DNA from: CAZOOK01 sp964581385
Lineage (GTDB): Bacteria; Pseudomonadota; Gammaproteobacteria; Nevskiales; Nevskiaceae
Assembly: GCA_964581385.1 (NCBI GenBank)
Contig: CAZOOK010000008.1
Coordinates: forward strand, 1 to 64,000
Direction: 5' to 3'
Length of the DNA stretch: 64,000 nucleotides
The notes beneath the pieces are model-generated. The model did not search any database, was not told where the DNA came from, and saw only the letters and a list, made by a program, of their open reading frames with translations. Each line of letters begins with the position of its first letter. Within the stretch, counting starts at the first letter, position 1. Below are positions 43,806 to 53,819 of this stretch, piece after piece. A program made the translations under genes and the position numbers.

Positions 43806-46228
43806 CGCGCGAAACTCCGGCTACCTTGCGGCACTGGGTCGAGCAACGGCCCACCGCTGCACAGACCTATGCGTTGCTGGAACACACCGACTGGCGCGAC
43901 CTTTCGCCGCTGGCGGCAGAGCTGCGCGAACGCGGCTGGGGCACGCGCATAAGTTACTCGCGCAAAGTGTTCGTTCCACTTACGCAACTGTGCCGTGACG
44001 TCTGCCATTACTGCACCTTCGCCAAGACTCCACGCAAACTCGACAAACCCTACCTGGAACCTGAGGACGTGCTCCGCATCGCACGCGATGGCGCAGCACT
44101 GGGCTGCAAAGAAGTGCTGTTCACGCTGGGCGACCAACCGGAGCTGCGCTACACGGCCGCGCGAACCGCCTTGGCACGACTGGGCTTCGCTTCCACGCTC
44201 GACTATCTCGAGCACATCGCCGGCCTGGTGCTGCGCGAAACCGGACTGCTGCCGCATCTGAATCCGGGGCTCATGAGCGGCGCTGATCTGGCACGGCTGA
44301 AACACGTCGCCCCATCGATGGGCATCATGCTGGAGTCCGCCTCGGAGCGGCTGAGCAAGCGCGGCGGACCGCATTATGGCTCGCCCGACAAGCAACCCTC
44401 ACGGCGGCTCGAAACCCTGCGCTTGGCCGGCGAGGCGCGGGTGCCGATGACCAGCGGCATCCTCATCGGCATCGGCGAGACGCGCCGGGAACGCCTCGAC
44501 GCACTGCTAGCGCTGCGCGAGCTGTCTGATCGCTACGGGCACATCCAGGAAATCATCGTCCAGAACTTCCGCGCCAAACCGGGAACCAAGATGCACGATG
44601 CGCTGGAGCCGTCGATGGACGAACTGTGCTGGACGGTGGCGGCTGCACGGCTGCTATTCGGCGCTGAAATGAGTATTCAGGCGCCGCCGAATCTCTACAG
44701 CGGCGAGCGTGCCGAGCTGATCGCCGCCGGCATCAACGACTGGGGTGGCGTCTCCCCGCTCACGCCCGATCACGTCAATCCAGAAGCGCCATGGCCGGAG
44801 TTGAAACAGCTTGCTGACGACACCGTTCGCGGCGGCTGCGACTTGGTGGAGCGCCTCACGGTGTATCCGCGCTACGTGCGAGCCCGACGCGACTGGCTCG
44901 CGCCCGAACTGCAGGCGCCGGTACAGCGCCTATCCGACGGCGCCGGATGGGCGCGCGTAGGCAGTTGGTCGCCGGGCACGGTGGCATCGGCCGATGCCGA
45001 TGATCTGCGCGACGTATCTGCGGTCGCCACGCCGCGGCAATCCGCCATCGCGGCGTTGGTCGATCGCGCTGCGTCCGGTGCGGAACTGGCCGAACACGAA
45101 GTGGCCGAGCTGTTCACCGCACGTGGTGGCGATTTCGCGCGCGTTTGCACAGCCGCCGACGCGCTGCGGCAGCAGATGGTGGGCGACACCGTGAGCTATG
45201 CCGTGGTGCGCAATATCAACTACACCAACGTCTGTCTGTACAAGTGCGGCTTTTGCGCTTTCTCCAAGGGTCGCGCGCACGAAAATCTGCGCGGCGCGCC
45301 CTACTTGGTGGACCTGGACGAAATCCGCCGGCGCGTGCGCGAGGCCTGGCAGCGCGGCGGCACCGAAGTGTGCATGCAGGGCGGCATCCACCCTGCGTTC
45401 ACCGGAGAAACCTATCTGGAAATCTGCCGCGCCGCCAAGCAGGCGCAGCCGCTGATCCACGTGCATGCATTTTCGCCACTGGAAGTCAGCCACGGCGCAC
45501 AAACGCTGGGCATCTCGATCGGCGAATTCCTCGCCGAGCTGAAGCGCGCCGGCCTGGGTTCGCTGCCCGGCACCGCCGCCGAAATCCTCGACGATGAAAT
45601 CCGCCGCGAGCTGGCACCCGATAAACTAAGCACGCAGCAGTGGCTGGATGTGGTGGCGCAGGCACATCGAGCGGGCTTGCCCACCACCTCGACGATCATG
45701 TTCGGCCACCTCGAGGGCTATGAACACTGGGCGCGCCATCTGCTGCAGCTGCGGAGGCTGCAGCAGGACACGGGCGGACTGACCGAGTTCGTGCCCTTGC
45801 CGTTCGTACACATGGAAGCACCCATGTATCTGCGCGGCCGCGCGCGCAGAGGTCCGACGCTGCGCGAGGCTTTGCTGATGCACGCGGTGGCGCGACTGGT
45901 ATTGCACCCGCTCGTGCGTAACATACAGGCCTCATGGGTCAAGCTTGGACCGGAGTGGGCACAGCGCTGCCTGACCGTGGGCGCCAACGATCTCGGTGGT
46001 ACGCTGATGAACGAATCCATCAGCCGTGCCGCTGGCGCCGCGCACGGACAGGAGCTGGCACCCGTGCAAATACAACAGTTGATTACAGCGCTCGGCCGTC
46101 CCTGGCGGCAACGCACGACCCTCTACGGCGAGGCTGATGCCGCCTGCTTCGAGCGCGCGCAGCTGGCCACGCCACTGGCAGCAACACACAATGCGCCACT
46201 TGCACGGCGCGCGGCGGCGCCGGCATGA
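43802..46228 (+). CDS. cofGH: Bifunctional FO synthase (CofG-CofH fusion, FbiC type)
   Basis: An 808-residue fusion of two radical-SAM enzymes that make the deazaflavin FO from tyrosine and 5-amino-6-ribitylaminouracil. The N-terminal CofG half has CRDVCHYC (Cys64, Cys68, Cys71) and TLGDQPE. The C-terminal CofH half has CLYKCGFC (Cys478, Cys482, Cys485), GTEVCMQGGIHP and GTAAEIL. The order CofG then CofH and the length match actinobacterial FbiC; archaea usually have two separate genes. Translation is coupled with cofC and cofE through 4-nt overlaps. Sequence and frame are intact throughout. Confidence 0.96.
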   Translation: MTRETPATLRHWVEQRPTAAQTYALLEHTDWRDLSPLAAELRERGWGTRISYSRKVFVPLTQLCRDVCHYCTFAKTPRKLDKPYLEPEDVLRIARDGAALGCKEVLFTLGDQPELRYTAARTALARLGFASTLDYLEHIAGLVLRETGLLPHLNPGLMSGADLARLKHVAPSMGIMLESASERLSKRGGPHYGSPDKQPSRRLETLRLAGEARVPMTSGILIGIGETRRERLDALLALRELSDRYGHIQEIIVQNFRAKPGTKMHDALEPSMDELCWTVAAARLLFGAEMSIQAPPNLYSGERAELIAAGINDWGGVSPLTPDHVNPEAPWPELKQLADDTVRGGCDLVERLTVYPRYVRARRDWLAPELQAPVQRLSDGAGWARVGSWSPGTVASADADDLRDVSAVATPRQSAIAALVDRAASGAELAEHEVAELFTARGGDFARVCTAADALRQQMVGDTVSYAVVRNINYTNVCLYKCGFCAFSKGRAHENLRGAPYLVDLDEIRRRVREAWQRGGTEVCMQGGIHPAFTGETYLEICRAAKQAQPLIHVHAFSPLEVSHGAQTLGISIGEFLAELKRAGLGSLPGTAAEILDDEIRRELAPDKLSTQQWLDVVAQAHRAGLPTTSTIMFGHLEGYEHWARHLLQLRRLQQDTGGLTEFVPLPFVHMEAPMYLRGRARRGPTLREALLMHAVARLVLHPLVRNIQASWVKLGPEWAQRCLTVGANDLGGTLMNESISRAAGAAHGQELAPVQIQQLITALGRPWRQRTTLYGEADAACFERAQLATPLAATHNAPLARRAAAPA

Positions 46229-47010
46229 ACCCCATCGAGCCCATCGAAACGCTGTCATTTGTTCCGATTACGGGACTCCCGGAAATCCAGCCTGGCGACG
46301 ATTTGGTCGGCCTGCTCGATCGGTCGCTGGGCGCCACGCAGCAAGCTCCGCTGAAGCACGGCGACGTGCTGGTAATATCGCAAAAAATCGTCTCCAAATC
46401 CGAGAATCGCTACATCGACCTCGCCAAAGTGGAACCCAGTGTCGAAGCGCGCGCGCTAGCCGCACGCTGCGGCAAAGACCCGCGGCTGGTAGAGCTCGTG
46501 CTGCGTGAATCCACTGAAATCCTGCGTATCGCTCCGCAGGTGCTGATCGTGCGCCATCGTCTGGGTTTCGTCGTCGCTAATGCAGGAATCGACCAGTCGA
46601 ATCTGCCACAAGGCGGCGAGCGGGCGCTGCTGCTGCCGGCAAACCCGGATGCTTCGGCCGAGGTTTTGCGGCAGCGGTTGGAACAGCGTTACGGATTGCG
46701 GATCGCAGTGCTGATTTCCGACAGCTTCGGTCGCGCCTGGCGTCTGGGACTGACTGGGGTATGTATCGGCTGCTCGGGGCTGATGCCGCTGGTGAATTTG
46801 CGCGGTACGCCTGATCGCAATGGCCGTCCGCTGCAGATCACGGAACTGGCGCTGGCCGATCAGCTTTGCGCCACCGCCACTCTGGTCTGCGGTGAAGCGG
46901 CCGAAGGACGACCCATGGTTCTGGTCCGCGGCGTGCCGCCAGCATACTTCGCCGTCGGCCGTGGAGCGCGCGAGCTGCTACGACCGCTGGCCCAGGATTT
47001 GTTCCGATGA
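46225..47010 (+). CDS. cofE: Coenzyme F420-0:L-glutamate ligase (single-domain CofE)
   Basis: A 261-residue CofE that adds glutamate residues to F420-0. Recognised segments are VISQKIVSKSENR near the N-terminus, VANAGIDQSNLP, VLISDSFGRAWRLGLTGVCIGCSG and TATLVCGEAAEG. It ends soon after the ligase domain, so it lacks the C-terminal FMN/nitroreductase-like domain of mycobacterial FbiB. The dehydro-F420 reductase activity carried by that domain is therefore absent here or encoded elsewhere. The ATG overlaps the cofGH stop. Confidence 0.94.
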   Translation: MNPIEPIETLSFVPITGLPEIQPGDDLVGLLDRSLGATQQAPLKHGDVLVISQKIVSKSENRYIDLAKVEPSVEARALAARCGKDPRLVELVLRESTEILRIAPQVLIVRHRLGFVVANAGIDQSNLPQGGERALLLPANPDASAEVLRQRLEQRYGLRIAVLISDSFGRAWRLGLTGVCIGCSGLMPLVNLRGTPDRNGRPLQITELALADQLCATATLVCGEAAEGRPMVLVRGVPPAYFAVGRGARELLRPLAQDLFR

Positions 47011-47080
47011 CAAATGCGTCGGGAACAGACTTGGGCGAGTGCAGAGTAAGACATAAGCCTGCGGCTCATGGATGAGCCGC
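47008..47080 (+). repeat. Dispersed hairpin-ended repeat, copy B
   Basis: This 73-nt block begins with the stop codon of cofE and ends in GCGGCTC (47061-47067), loop ATGGAT, GAGCCGC (47074-47080). It matches the block at 3877-3948 along its length, with the main difference in a ~10-nt central stretch. The ATG of the loop is the start codon of cofD. It separates cofE and cofD, which would otherwise be adjacent. Confidence 0.75.
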
Positions 47081-48033
47081 GCAACGCGCCGCGTTATTTG
47101 GCGCTCTCTGGCGGCGTGGGCGGTGCCAAGCTGGTCTTCGGCCTGACCCAGGTGCTGCCACCCGAGGCACTGGTGGTGGCAGTCAATGTCGGCGACGACT
47201 TCGAGCACCTGGGACTGACGATCTGTCCCGATCTCGATACCGTGCTGTATACGCTGTCCGGCCGCGTGCACGCGGAGCAGGGCTGGGGCCGCGCCGATGA
47301 AAGCTGGTGCGTACGCGACGAGTTACAGCGCCTGGGCGGCGATACCTGGTTCGCGCTGGGCGACCGTGACATTGCCCTGCACTTGCTGCGCCGCCAGCTG
47401 TTGGGCCAAGGGCTCACGCTGAACGCGGTCAGCATCGAGCTGGCGCACCGGCTCGGTGTCACGATCACGGTATTGCCGGTCAGCGACGACCGCTTGCGCA
47501 CGATGGTGGACACCGACCACGGCCGGCTGACGTTCCAAGACTACTTCGTACGCTTGCGCTGCGAGCCGGCTATCCGTTCACTGGAGTTCCAGGGCGCAGC
47601 ATCGGCCGCGCTCGCGCCCGGCGTGCGTGCCGTGCTCGAAAGTCCTGATCTGGCCGGCGTGATCCTGTGCCCGTCCAACCCCTACCTGAGCATGGCGCCG
47701 ATGCTGGCGCTGACCGAGCTGCGCGAGCGCTTGCGCGCACTGACGGTACCAGTGATCGCGGTTTCGCCGATCGTCGCAGGCCAGGCGATCAAGGGTCCTA
47801 CGGCTAAAATCATGCGCGAGCTGGGCGTACAACCGACGGCCGGTGTGATCGCGGATCTGTATGCCGATTTCGTAGACGCCGTGATCGTCGATACCGCCGA
47901 TGCCGCGTTGGCAGCGGCGGATGCGCGACTGGTGGCGGCACCGACAGTGATGAAGTCTGCCGAGCAGAAAGCTGCGCTCGCGCGCAGCTGCATCACGCTC
48001 TTGGAAGCGCTACGTTCGAATTCAGGATTTTGA
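47068..48033 (+). CDS. cofD: 2-phospho-L-lactate transferase (CofD/FbiA)
   Basis: A 321-residue enzyme that joins FO to the activated phospho-acid to give F420-0 or its analogue. LALSGGVGGAKLVFGL is the hallmark N-terminal motif, then VVAVNVGDDFEHLGLTICPD and ILCPSNPYLSMAPML. The first five residues (MDEPR) are encoded by the hairpin of the preceding repeat, and no strong Shine-Dalgarno sequence is visible, so translation may depend on coupling with cofE or on hairpin melting. It completes the minimal F420 pathway. Confidence 0.95.
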   Translation: MDEPRNAPRYLALSGGVGGAKLVFGLTQVLPPEALVVAVNVGDDFEHLGLTICPDLDTVLYTLSGRVHAEQGWGRADESWCVRDELQRLGGDTWFALGDRDIALHLLRRQLLGQGLTLNAVSIELAHRLGVTITVLPVSDDRLRTMVDTDHGRLTFQDYFVRLRCEPAIRSLEFQGAASAALAPGVRAVLESPDLAGVILCPSNPYLSMAPMLALTELRERLRALTVPVIAVSPIVAGQAIKGPTAKIMRELGVQPTAGVIADLYADFVDAVIVDTADAALAAADARLVAAPTVMKSAEQKAALARSCITLLEALRSNSGF

Positions 48034-48161
48034 TCGGAGCCCATGCCGTCGAGTCAGCGCGCGATTGGCACTCATGGCGAGATGCACGGGCACCCGGCGC
48101 ACTGGGCGCCGACAGCTCTGGCGATCGGACGCGCCGCGTGATCACCAGAGCGAGGTTTGTT

Positions 48162-49670
48162 CTACTGGATTGTCAATGTGGCGGTCGCTGTGGCGGTGTT
48201 GCCATCGCTGCCGGTACATTCCACCACGGCGAAAAATGCCGCCGGGTCCGTCCTTGCCTGCTTTCTGTAGAGCGTGACGGAGCGCGTACCGCTCGTTGGA
48301 AGGGAGCCTTGCAGAGCGCTGAAATCACCGTGCACGCTGCACGCGCTTGCATTGGTGCTCGACCACGACAGCTGCGTTGGTTGCCATAATTTGACATTGG
48401 GTTTGGTGAACGATGCCGTCACGGATAGCGGCGCGGCAGGCAGTATTTTGTAGATCAGATCATGCCCCGCGCTTTCGTTGTCACGCGTGGCCGCAATCAG
48501 ATTTCCCGAGCCATCGTCTGCCAGGATTCCGGGGGTTTGCCTCGGGTAAACCGGCTGCTGGCCGGCATCAAATGTAAAAAGTGTAGTGAACACTCCATCA
48601 GGGGAGAATCTGAAGATCGTGCCCGCATCGGAATAGCCCCCCAGATTGCTGCCGTACAAATTTCCGTCGGCGGTTTGCACAAGGGAAACAGCCCCTATTC
48701 CTTCGGCGTTGATATCCATCAAGGTCTTTTCCCACCAGCCGTACAGGTACCCGACGTAGACGAACTGGTGCGGGCCTGGTGCGAACACGTGGAGGGCACT
48801 GTAGGTGCCTGCGTAGCTCAATTTGAAAAGCGTGCTGCTGGTCGTTGCGTAAAGATTGCCATCCCGCCCCCGCGTAAGACTTCCCGGATCCACACTGGCA
48901 GGCTGCGGCGCCGTGTAAAGCACCGACCACGCGCCAGCTGGGGTAATTTTCACAACCGAGCCGGACTGCACCGTGTAGAAGTTACCGTCCTGTCCCGCGA
49001 CGACGTTGTTACTTAAAGCGTTACCGGCAGCGAACGAAAACAGCACCGCGAAACTGCCATCCGTACCCAGCTTGAAAAGCGTCCCGGCACCGTTTGCACC
49101 GCCACTGGCGGTGGTTCCATACATGAAGCCGTCACTCGCCAAAGCCAGCGGTCCGAGCGTTGGGTACGCCCCGCCGTTGTTTGGCTGCGAACAGCAGGGG
49201 GAAGCCTCGAAGGTATGCAGCACGGCGAAGCTGCCATCCGGCTTTTGTCGGAAGATCACCCCAGCGCCTGCAGGTCCGCCGCTGGCGGTGGTACCGTAGA
49301 AATTGCCATCTGGCGCCAACATCAGCCCGTTGACGAACACCCCGTCGCTGTTGCTGTAAATGTTGAAGCCAGCGGTTAGTTGCTGCGCCGACGTGAACTG
49401 ATGGACCACGGAAACTGCGCCCTGGGCCGTGACCTTGTAAACCACATCGCCGTAAACCGTATCAATGCCGTTGGAGCCTCCGTAAGCCGTTCCAAAAAAA
49501 CTACCGTCGGCGCTGGGAACCAATGCGGTATTGGCGGCATTCTGGCCTTCCGTACTTCGGTCGCGCACGTGCAACACCTGCTGTGCCGCGCCGTTCGCAG
49601 AAATGGAATGGGCGCCGATGACGGCGGCAAGAGTCAGTGCAGTGAGCGAGATAGGTTTTGATGACTGCAT
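48162..49670 (-). CDS. Secreted repeat protein (TIGR03803-type tandem repeats)
   Basis: A 502-residue protein with a signal peptide (SLTALTLAAVIGAHSISANGA) and about eight repeats of the form L-x-x-x-x-DG-x-[FL]-YG-[ST]-[TN]-x-x-GG-x-x-x-x-G-[TV]-[IL]-F, such as DGNFYGTTASGGPAGAGVIF and DGFMYGTTASGGANGAGTLF. These define the TIGR03803 propeller-like repeat family. The C-terminal ~85 residues resemble an Ig-like domain. GGAGAAG precedes the ATG at 49670. It is convergent with cofD and separated from lptG by about 230 nt. Probably extracellular; role unknown. Confidence 0.85.
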   Translation of the reverse strand: MQSSKPISLTALTLAAVIGAHSISANGAAQQVLHVRDRSTEGQNAANTALVPSADGSFFGTAYGGSNGIDTVYGDVVYKVTAQGAVSVVHQFTSAQQLTAGFNIYSNSDGVFVNGLMLAPDGNFYGTTASGGPAGAGVIFRQKPDGSFAVLHTFEASPCCSQPNNGGAYPTLGPLALASDGFMYGTTASGGANGAGTLFKLGTDGSFAVLFSFAAGNALSNNVVAGQDGNFYTVQSGSVVKITPAGAWSVLYTAPQPASVDPGSLTRGRDGNLYATTSSTLFKLSYAGTYSALHVFAPGPHQFVYVGYLYGWWEKTLMDINAEGIGAVSLVQTADGNLYGSNLGGYSDAGTIFRFSPDGVFTTLFTFDAGQQPVYPRQTPGILADDGSGNLIAATRDNESAGHDLIYKILPAAPLSVTASFTKPNVKLWQPTQLSWSSTNASACSVHGDFSALQGSLPTSGTRSVTLYRKQARTDPAAFFAVVECTGSDGNTATATATLTIQ

Positions 49671-49903
49671 CGATTCTTCTCCATATAACAATCGCCGAGC
49701 TCACGGCTCATTTCTAGTATGGAGATGCCCGTTGAGAAATACTGTGAACTGCGTCACAGCGCCTCAGGAAACAGCCATTTTCAATTCCGAAGGCTGAAGC
49801 TGATCTCGACCGTATGCACGCCAATGTTGCGCGTCAGTCGCACAAAGGTCGCTGCCAGCCCACATAGCTTGCCCTTCCGGAGTCGACGTCGACCGGTCGC
49901 CGC

Positions 49904-50959
49904 TTATCGCACGCGCAACAATCGCCACATCGCGACCGCGGCGAGCAGCATCGTCGGTATGCCAGCCGCGATCGGCGCGGGCCAGTGATAGAGCGCTCCG
50001 TAGCTCAGCGAGACTTTGTTGACGACGTAAAAAACGATTCCGACCAAAGCGCCGGCAAGCAGCCGCTGGCCGGCGCCGGTATCACGCACTTGCCCGATCA
50101 CGAACGGAACCGCGAACAGCATCATCACCATGACGGTGAACGGCTCGACAATCTTGCGCCACAGCTGAATTTCATACTTGCTGAAGTCGAGATGGTTTTC
50201 ACGCAGGTAGTCGATGAGCCGGCTGAGTCCGTGGAACGACAGGCTGTCCTCTTCGAGGATGAACAGGCGCAGAACGCTTGGGTTCAATGTGCCGCCGAGG
50301 TCGGTCTGCGGCACTGCGGATACATCGATGCGATTGCTCGTGAAATGGCTCTGGCGCACCTTGGTCAATTGCCAGTGATCGCCCAGATACTGCCCGGCGT
50401 CGGCGGTGAGGACGTCGGCGATGCGGCCGCTGTCGTCGAGGCGGTAAACGACGATGTTGCCGACGCGGTCTTCCGCCAGCAGATTGCGGATCTGCACCAC
50501 GTTGCGGCCATCGCGCAGCCACACAGAGCGCAACGGCGAAACGCCGCGCGCGCGATCACGCAGATCATTGGCGGCATGCTCGCCGGCTGGCGCCAGCCAG
50601 TCGCCAAGCACAATGGTAAGCAAACCCAGCGCCGCACCGGCGGCCAGAGTCGCCGCGCCGATCCGCATCAGGGAAACGCCGGCCGCGCGCATCGCCGTCA
50701 ATTCGCTTTGCCGGGCCAGAATCCCAATGCCGAGCATGGTGCCGAGCAGCGCAATGATCGGCATCAGGATGTAGAGGCTCGACGGCACCATCAGCGCGGT
50801 GTAGGCCATCAGCTGCGGGATACCGAATCCGCTTTTGCCGCCGGTGTCGCCAATGTCCGAAACGAAGACGACGAAGGTATAGATCGCCAGCAGGGCCAGC
50901 GCGACGATTCCGGTGAGCTCCGCGATGTGCCGGATCACGTAGCGGTCGAGACGGTTCAT
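49904..50959 (-). CDS. lptG: LPS export permease LptG
   Basis: A 351-residue inner-membrane permease of the LptB2FG ABC transporter, which extracts lipopolysaccharide from the inner membrane. There are three N-terminal and three C-terminal hydrophobic segments around a periplasmic domain. NRLDRYVIRHIAELTG at the N-terminus and PFTVMVMMLFAVPFVIG near the C-terminus are typical. The start at 50959 overlaps the lptF stop by 4 nt. Confidence 0.95.
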   Translation of the reverse strand: MNRLDRYVIRHIAELTGIVALALLAIYTFVVFVSDIGDTGGKSGFGIPQLMAYTALMVPSSLYILMPIIALLGTMLGIGILARQSELTAMRAAGVSLMRIGAATLAAGAALGLLTIVLGDWLAPAGEHAANDLRDRARGVSPLRSVWLRDGRNVVQIRNLLAEDRVGNIVVYRLDDSGRIADVLTADAGQYLGDHWQLTKVRQSHFTSNRIDVSAVPQTDLGGTLNPSVLRLFILEEDSLSFHGLSRLIDYLRENHLDFSKYEIQLWRKIVEPFTVMVMMLFAVPFVIGQVRDTGAGQRLLAGALVGIVFYVVNKVSLSYGALYHWPAPIAAGIPTMLLAAVAMWRLLRVR

Positions 50960-52035
50960 AGACGTGTCCGCCACCAGCCCTGGCGTCGTCCGACCAGGAA
51001 TATTGCCGCGGCAAGCACCACGGCATGGACGCTCCACATGCCGGCGATTGCGGATACCCGTCCCTTGCCGACCAGCGATTGCCCGAACATCAGCAGGTTC
51101 GCGTACATCAGATATGCCAGAACGCCCCAGACCACCTTGCCGTAACGCCCTTCGCGCGGCCGCAGGTGCGACAGCGGCACGGCGAGAAGGGCAAGAATCA
51201 GCACCGACACCGGCGCCGCGATGCGGCCCTGCAGCTCGGCCCGATCCTCGGCGTCGCTGTCCAGCAGGTCTTTGGTCGGTTTGAGCTTGCGCTGCCCATT
51301 GGTATACGTGAACGGCGGTGGCGAAATACGCATCGTCAGCGCTTGGAAATGCGTGACGTCATAGTCCGCCGTGCCGGGTTCGCCGCGGTAGCGGTAGCCG
51401 TTCTCGAGGGTGACCACGCGCTCCCCGGTCGCGGGGTCGACAGTCTGATTTCCCTCCGGCGCGACGATGACACTGGTGCCGTCGCGTTCGATCACATGGG
51501 CGAACACTTCGCCGAGATGATTGCCGGATGGGTCGATGTCTGCGGTGTAAAACACGGCACGGCCGTTGGCCACCGGCTTGAATTTTCCGGGCGCGAACGG
51601 TGTGAACTGGACCAGGCGCTTGGCATCCTTGACCAGATAATCCGCCTCGCGCCCTGCCCAGGGACCGATATTGAACGAGAACAGGGCGGTGACGACGGCG
51701 AGCACGGCGGCCAGCAGCAGGAACGGGCGATACAGGCGCGTAAGGCTGACGCCGCAGCCCATCATCGCGGCGATTTCGTTGTCTGCGTAGAGCCTGCCGA
51801 GCGAAAGGACGATTGCCAGCAGCAGCGAGACCGGCATCAGGATCACCAGGAAGCGCAGACTGGAAAGACCGGCCACCTCAAGCAGCAGATCGCGCGGCAA
51901 TTCACCCTTGGCGGCCAGCGACAGAAAGCTGGCGAAACGCGTCGCCAGCATGATTGCCAGCAATACCGTCATCACGCCAAGCCACGCCGACAGCACCTCA
52001 CGGGTCAGATAGCGTTCGAGCAGGCGGTTATTCAT
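50956..52035 (-). CDS. lptF: LPS export permease LptF
   Basis: A 359-residue partner of LptG with the same architecture: NNRLLERYLTREVLSAWLGV at the N-terminus, MMGCGVSLTRLYRPFL in the coupling region, and a final pair of helices (VLILALLAVPLSHLRPREGRYG). It is divergent from pepA across a 269-nt gap that should hold both promoters and contains no other supported gene. Confidence 0.95.
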   Translation of the reverse strand: MNNRLLERYLTREVLSAWLGVMTVLLAIMLATRFASFLSLAAKGELPRDLLLEVAGLSSLRFLVILMPVSLLLAIVLSLGRLYADNEIAAMMGCGVSLTRLYRPFLLLAAVLAVVTALFSFNIGPWAGREADYLVKDAKRLVQFTPFAPGKFKPVANGRAVFYTADIDPSGNHLGEVFAHVIERDGTSVIVAPEGNQTVDPATGERVVTLENGYRYRGEPGTADYDVTHFQALTMRISPPPFTYTNGQRKLKPTKDLLDSDAEDRAELQGRIAAPVSVLILALLAVPLSHLRPREGRYGKVVWGVLAYLMYANLLMFGQSLVGKGRVSAIAGMWSVHAVVLAAAIFLVGRRQGWWRTRL

Positions 52036-52304
52036 ATTTCGGGTCTTTGAGAGCCGGGAATGCCGGGAGAGCCTGCGGTAAGGTCGGTCTGGACGGGCGT
52101 CCGCCGCGTGGTTTGTACCCTGAATTTGTACCCTGAACTAGCAACGAAACTCATTAGCAATTTACAATAGTATGAAAGTTACACTACGCAGCTGGCGCTA
52201 CCAACTAATCGATAAGGGATTTCAACTTCAAAAAGCGCCACGTCTAGCTGTTCAAACCGCCGATCAAATTTCATCAAACCATCCATCGATGAGGTCGATC
52301 AGAA

Positions 52305-53819
52305 ATGGAATACTTCGTAAAGAGCGGGAACCCGGAAAAGCAGCGGGTCGCGTGCGTCATTGTCGGAATTTTTGACCGCCGGAATCCCACGCAAGCCGCT
52401 AACACCATCGATACCGCGAGCGACGGAGCGATCGGCAGCATCATGCGCCGCGGCGATATCGACGGCAAGCTCGGACAAACCATCGTTCTGCACAACCTCA
52501 CCGGCGTGTTCTGCGATCGCGTGCTGCTGGTCGGCCTCGGGCGGGAACGCGATTTCGACGAGCGCGCATATCGCAAGGCCAACGCGGCAGCCGCCAAGGC
52601 ATTGCGCGCGACCGGCTCGATCGACGCAGTGAACTACTTGCCACATCTCGAGCTCAAGGGCCGCGACTATCTGTGGAACGTGCGCCACGCGGTTCTCGCC
52701 ACTGAGGACGAATATTATCGCTTCGATACCTGCCGCGGCACCAAGGCGCGGGAGGACCTGCCGGCTTACAAGCTGGAGCGCTATACCTTCGACGTGCCGC
52801 GCCGCAGCGATCTGCCCGACGGCGAGCGCGGGCTTGAGGAAGCGCTGGCGATCAGCCACGGCGTGCGCGTCACCAAGGATCTCAGCAATCTGCCGGGCAA
52901 TCTATGCACGCCGACCTATCTCGCCGAAAGCGCGATGTCGCTAGCCAAGCAGAGCGGCTTCAAATGCAAAGTGCTGGAACAGGCGGACATGGAGAAGTTC
53001 GGCATGGGCGCCCTGCTATCGGTGGCCAAGGGCAGCCGGCAGCCGCCGAAACTGATTGTGCTGGAATACAACGGCGCCGCGCGCGGCGACAAACCGGTCG
53101 CACTGGTCGGCAAGGGCCTGACCTTTGACGCCGGCGGCATCAGCATCAAGCCTTCCGCGCAAATGGACGAGATGAAGTTCGACATGTGCGGAGGCGCCAG
53201 CGTAATCGGTACCTTCATCGCCGCTGCCGAGCTGAAAGTACCGCTGAATCTGGTCGGCGTGATTCCCGCGTGCGAGAACCTTCCGGACGGCCAGGCCAAC
53301 AAGCCCGGCGACATCGTCACCAGCATGGCCGGCATCACCATCGAAGTGTTAAACACCGACGCCGAAGGCCGGCTGATCCTCTGCGATGCGCTGACCTACG
53401 TCGAGAAGCAGTACGAACCGGTGCTGTGCATCGATATGGCGACCTTGACCGGTGCGGTTATCACCGCGCTCGGCAGCTTTGCCTGCGGCTTGTTCAGCAA
53501 CACCTCCAGTCTCGCGCGCGCATTGGTCAACGCCGGCGAGCAAAGCGGCGATCGGGCGTGGGAACTGCCACTGTGGCCTGAATATGAGCCGCAGCTGAAG
53601 AGCGAATTCGCGGACATCGCCAACATCGCGACCGCCGGCGGCCGCGAAGCCGGCGCCATCATCGGCGCCACCTTCCTGCACAAGTTCACCAAGAAGATGA
53701 AGTGGGCGCACCTCGACATCGCCGGCACTGCCTGGACCGGCAAGAAGGCGACCGGCCGCCCGGTCCCGCTGCTTACGCAATACCTGCTCAACTACGCGGC
53801 GAAGAAAAACGAAGAATAG
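52305..53819 (+). CDS. pepA: Leucyl aminopeptidase PepA
   Basis: A 504-residue cytosolic M17 metallo-aminopeptidase. The catalytic domain shows VGKGLTFDAGGISIKPS and the signature NTDAEGRLILCDAL, with metal ligands Lys, Asp, Asp, Asp and Glu in place. Some PepA proteins also bind DNA in plasmid dimer resolution and pyrimidine regulation. Linked to holC and valS as in other gammaproteobacteria. Confidence 0.97.
   Translation: MEYFVKSGNPEKQRVACVIVGIFDRRNPTQAANTIDTASDGAIGSIMRRGDIDGKLGQTIVLHNLTGVFCDRVLLVGLGRERDFDERAYRKANAAAAKALRATGSIDAVNYLPHLELKGRDYLWNVRHAVLATEDEYYRFDTCRGTKAREDLPAYKLERYTFDVPRRSDLPDGERGLEEALAISHGVRVTKDLSNLPGNLCTPTYLAESAMSLAKQSGFKCKVLEQADMEKFGMGALLSVAKGSRQPPKLIVLEYNGAARGDKPVALVGKGLTFDAGGISIKPSAQMDEMKFDMCGGASVIGTFIAAAELKVPLNLVGVIPACENLPDGQANKPGDIVTSMAGITIEVLNTDAEGRLILCDALTYVEKQYEPVLCIDMATLTGAVITALGSFACGLFSNTSSLARALVNAGEQSGDRAWELPLWPEYEPQLKSEFADIANIATAGGREAGAIIGATFLHKFTKKMKWAHLDIAGTAWTGKKATGRPVPLLTQYLLNYAAKKNEE

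Noticed and set aside
48900..49650. Imperfect DNA repeats around GGCGGTGGT in the secreted protein gene
   Set aside because: Explained by TIGR03803-type protein repeats encoded on the minus strand.
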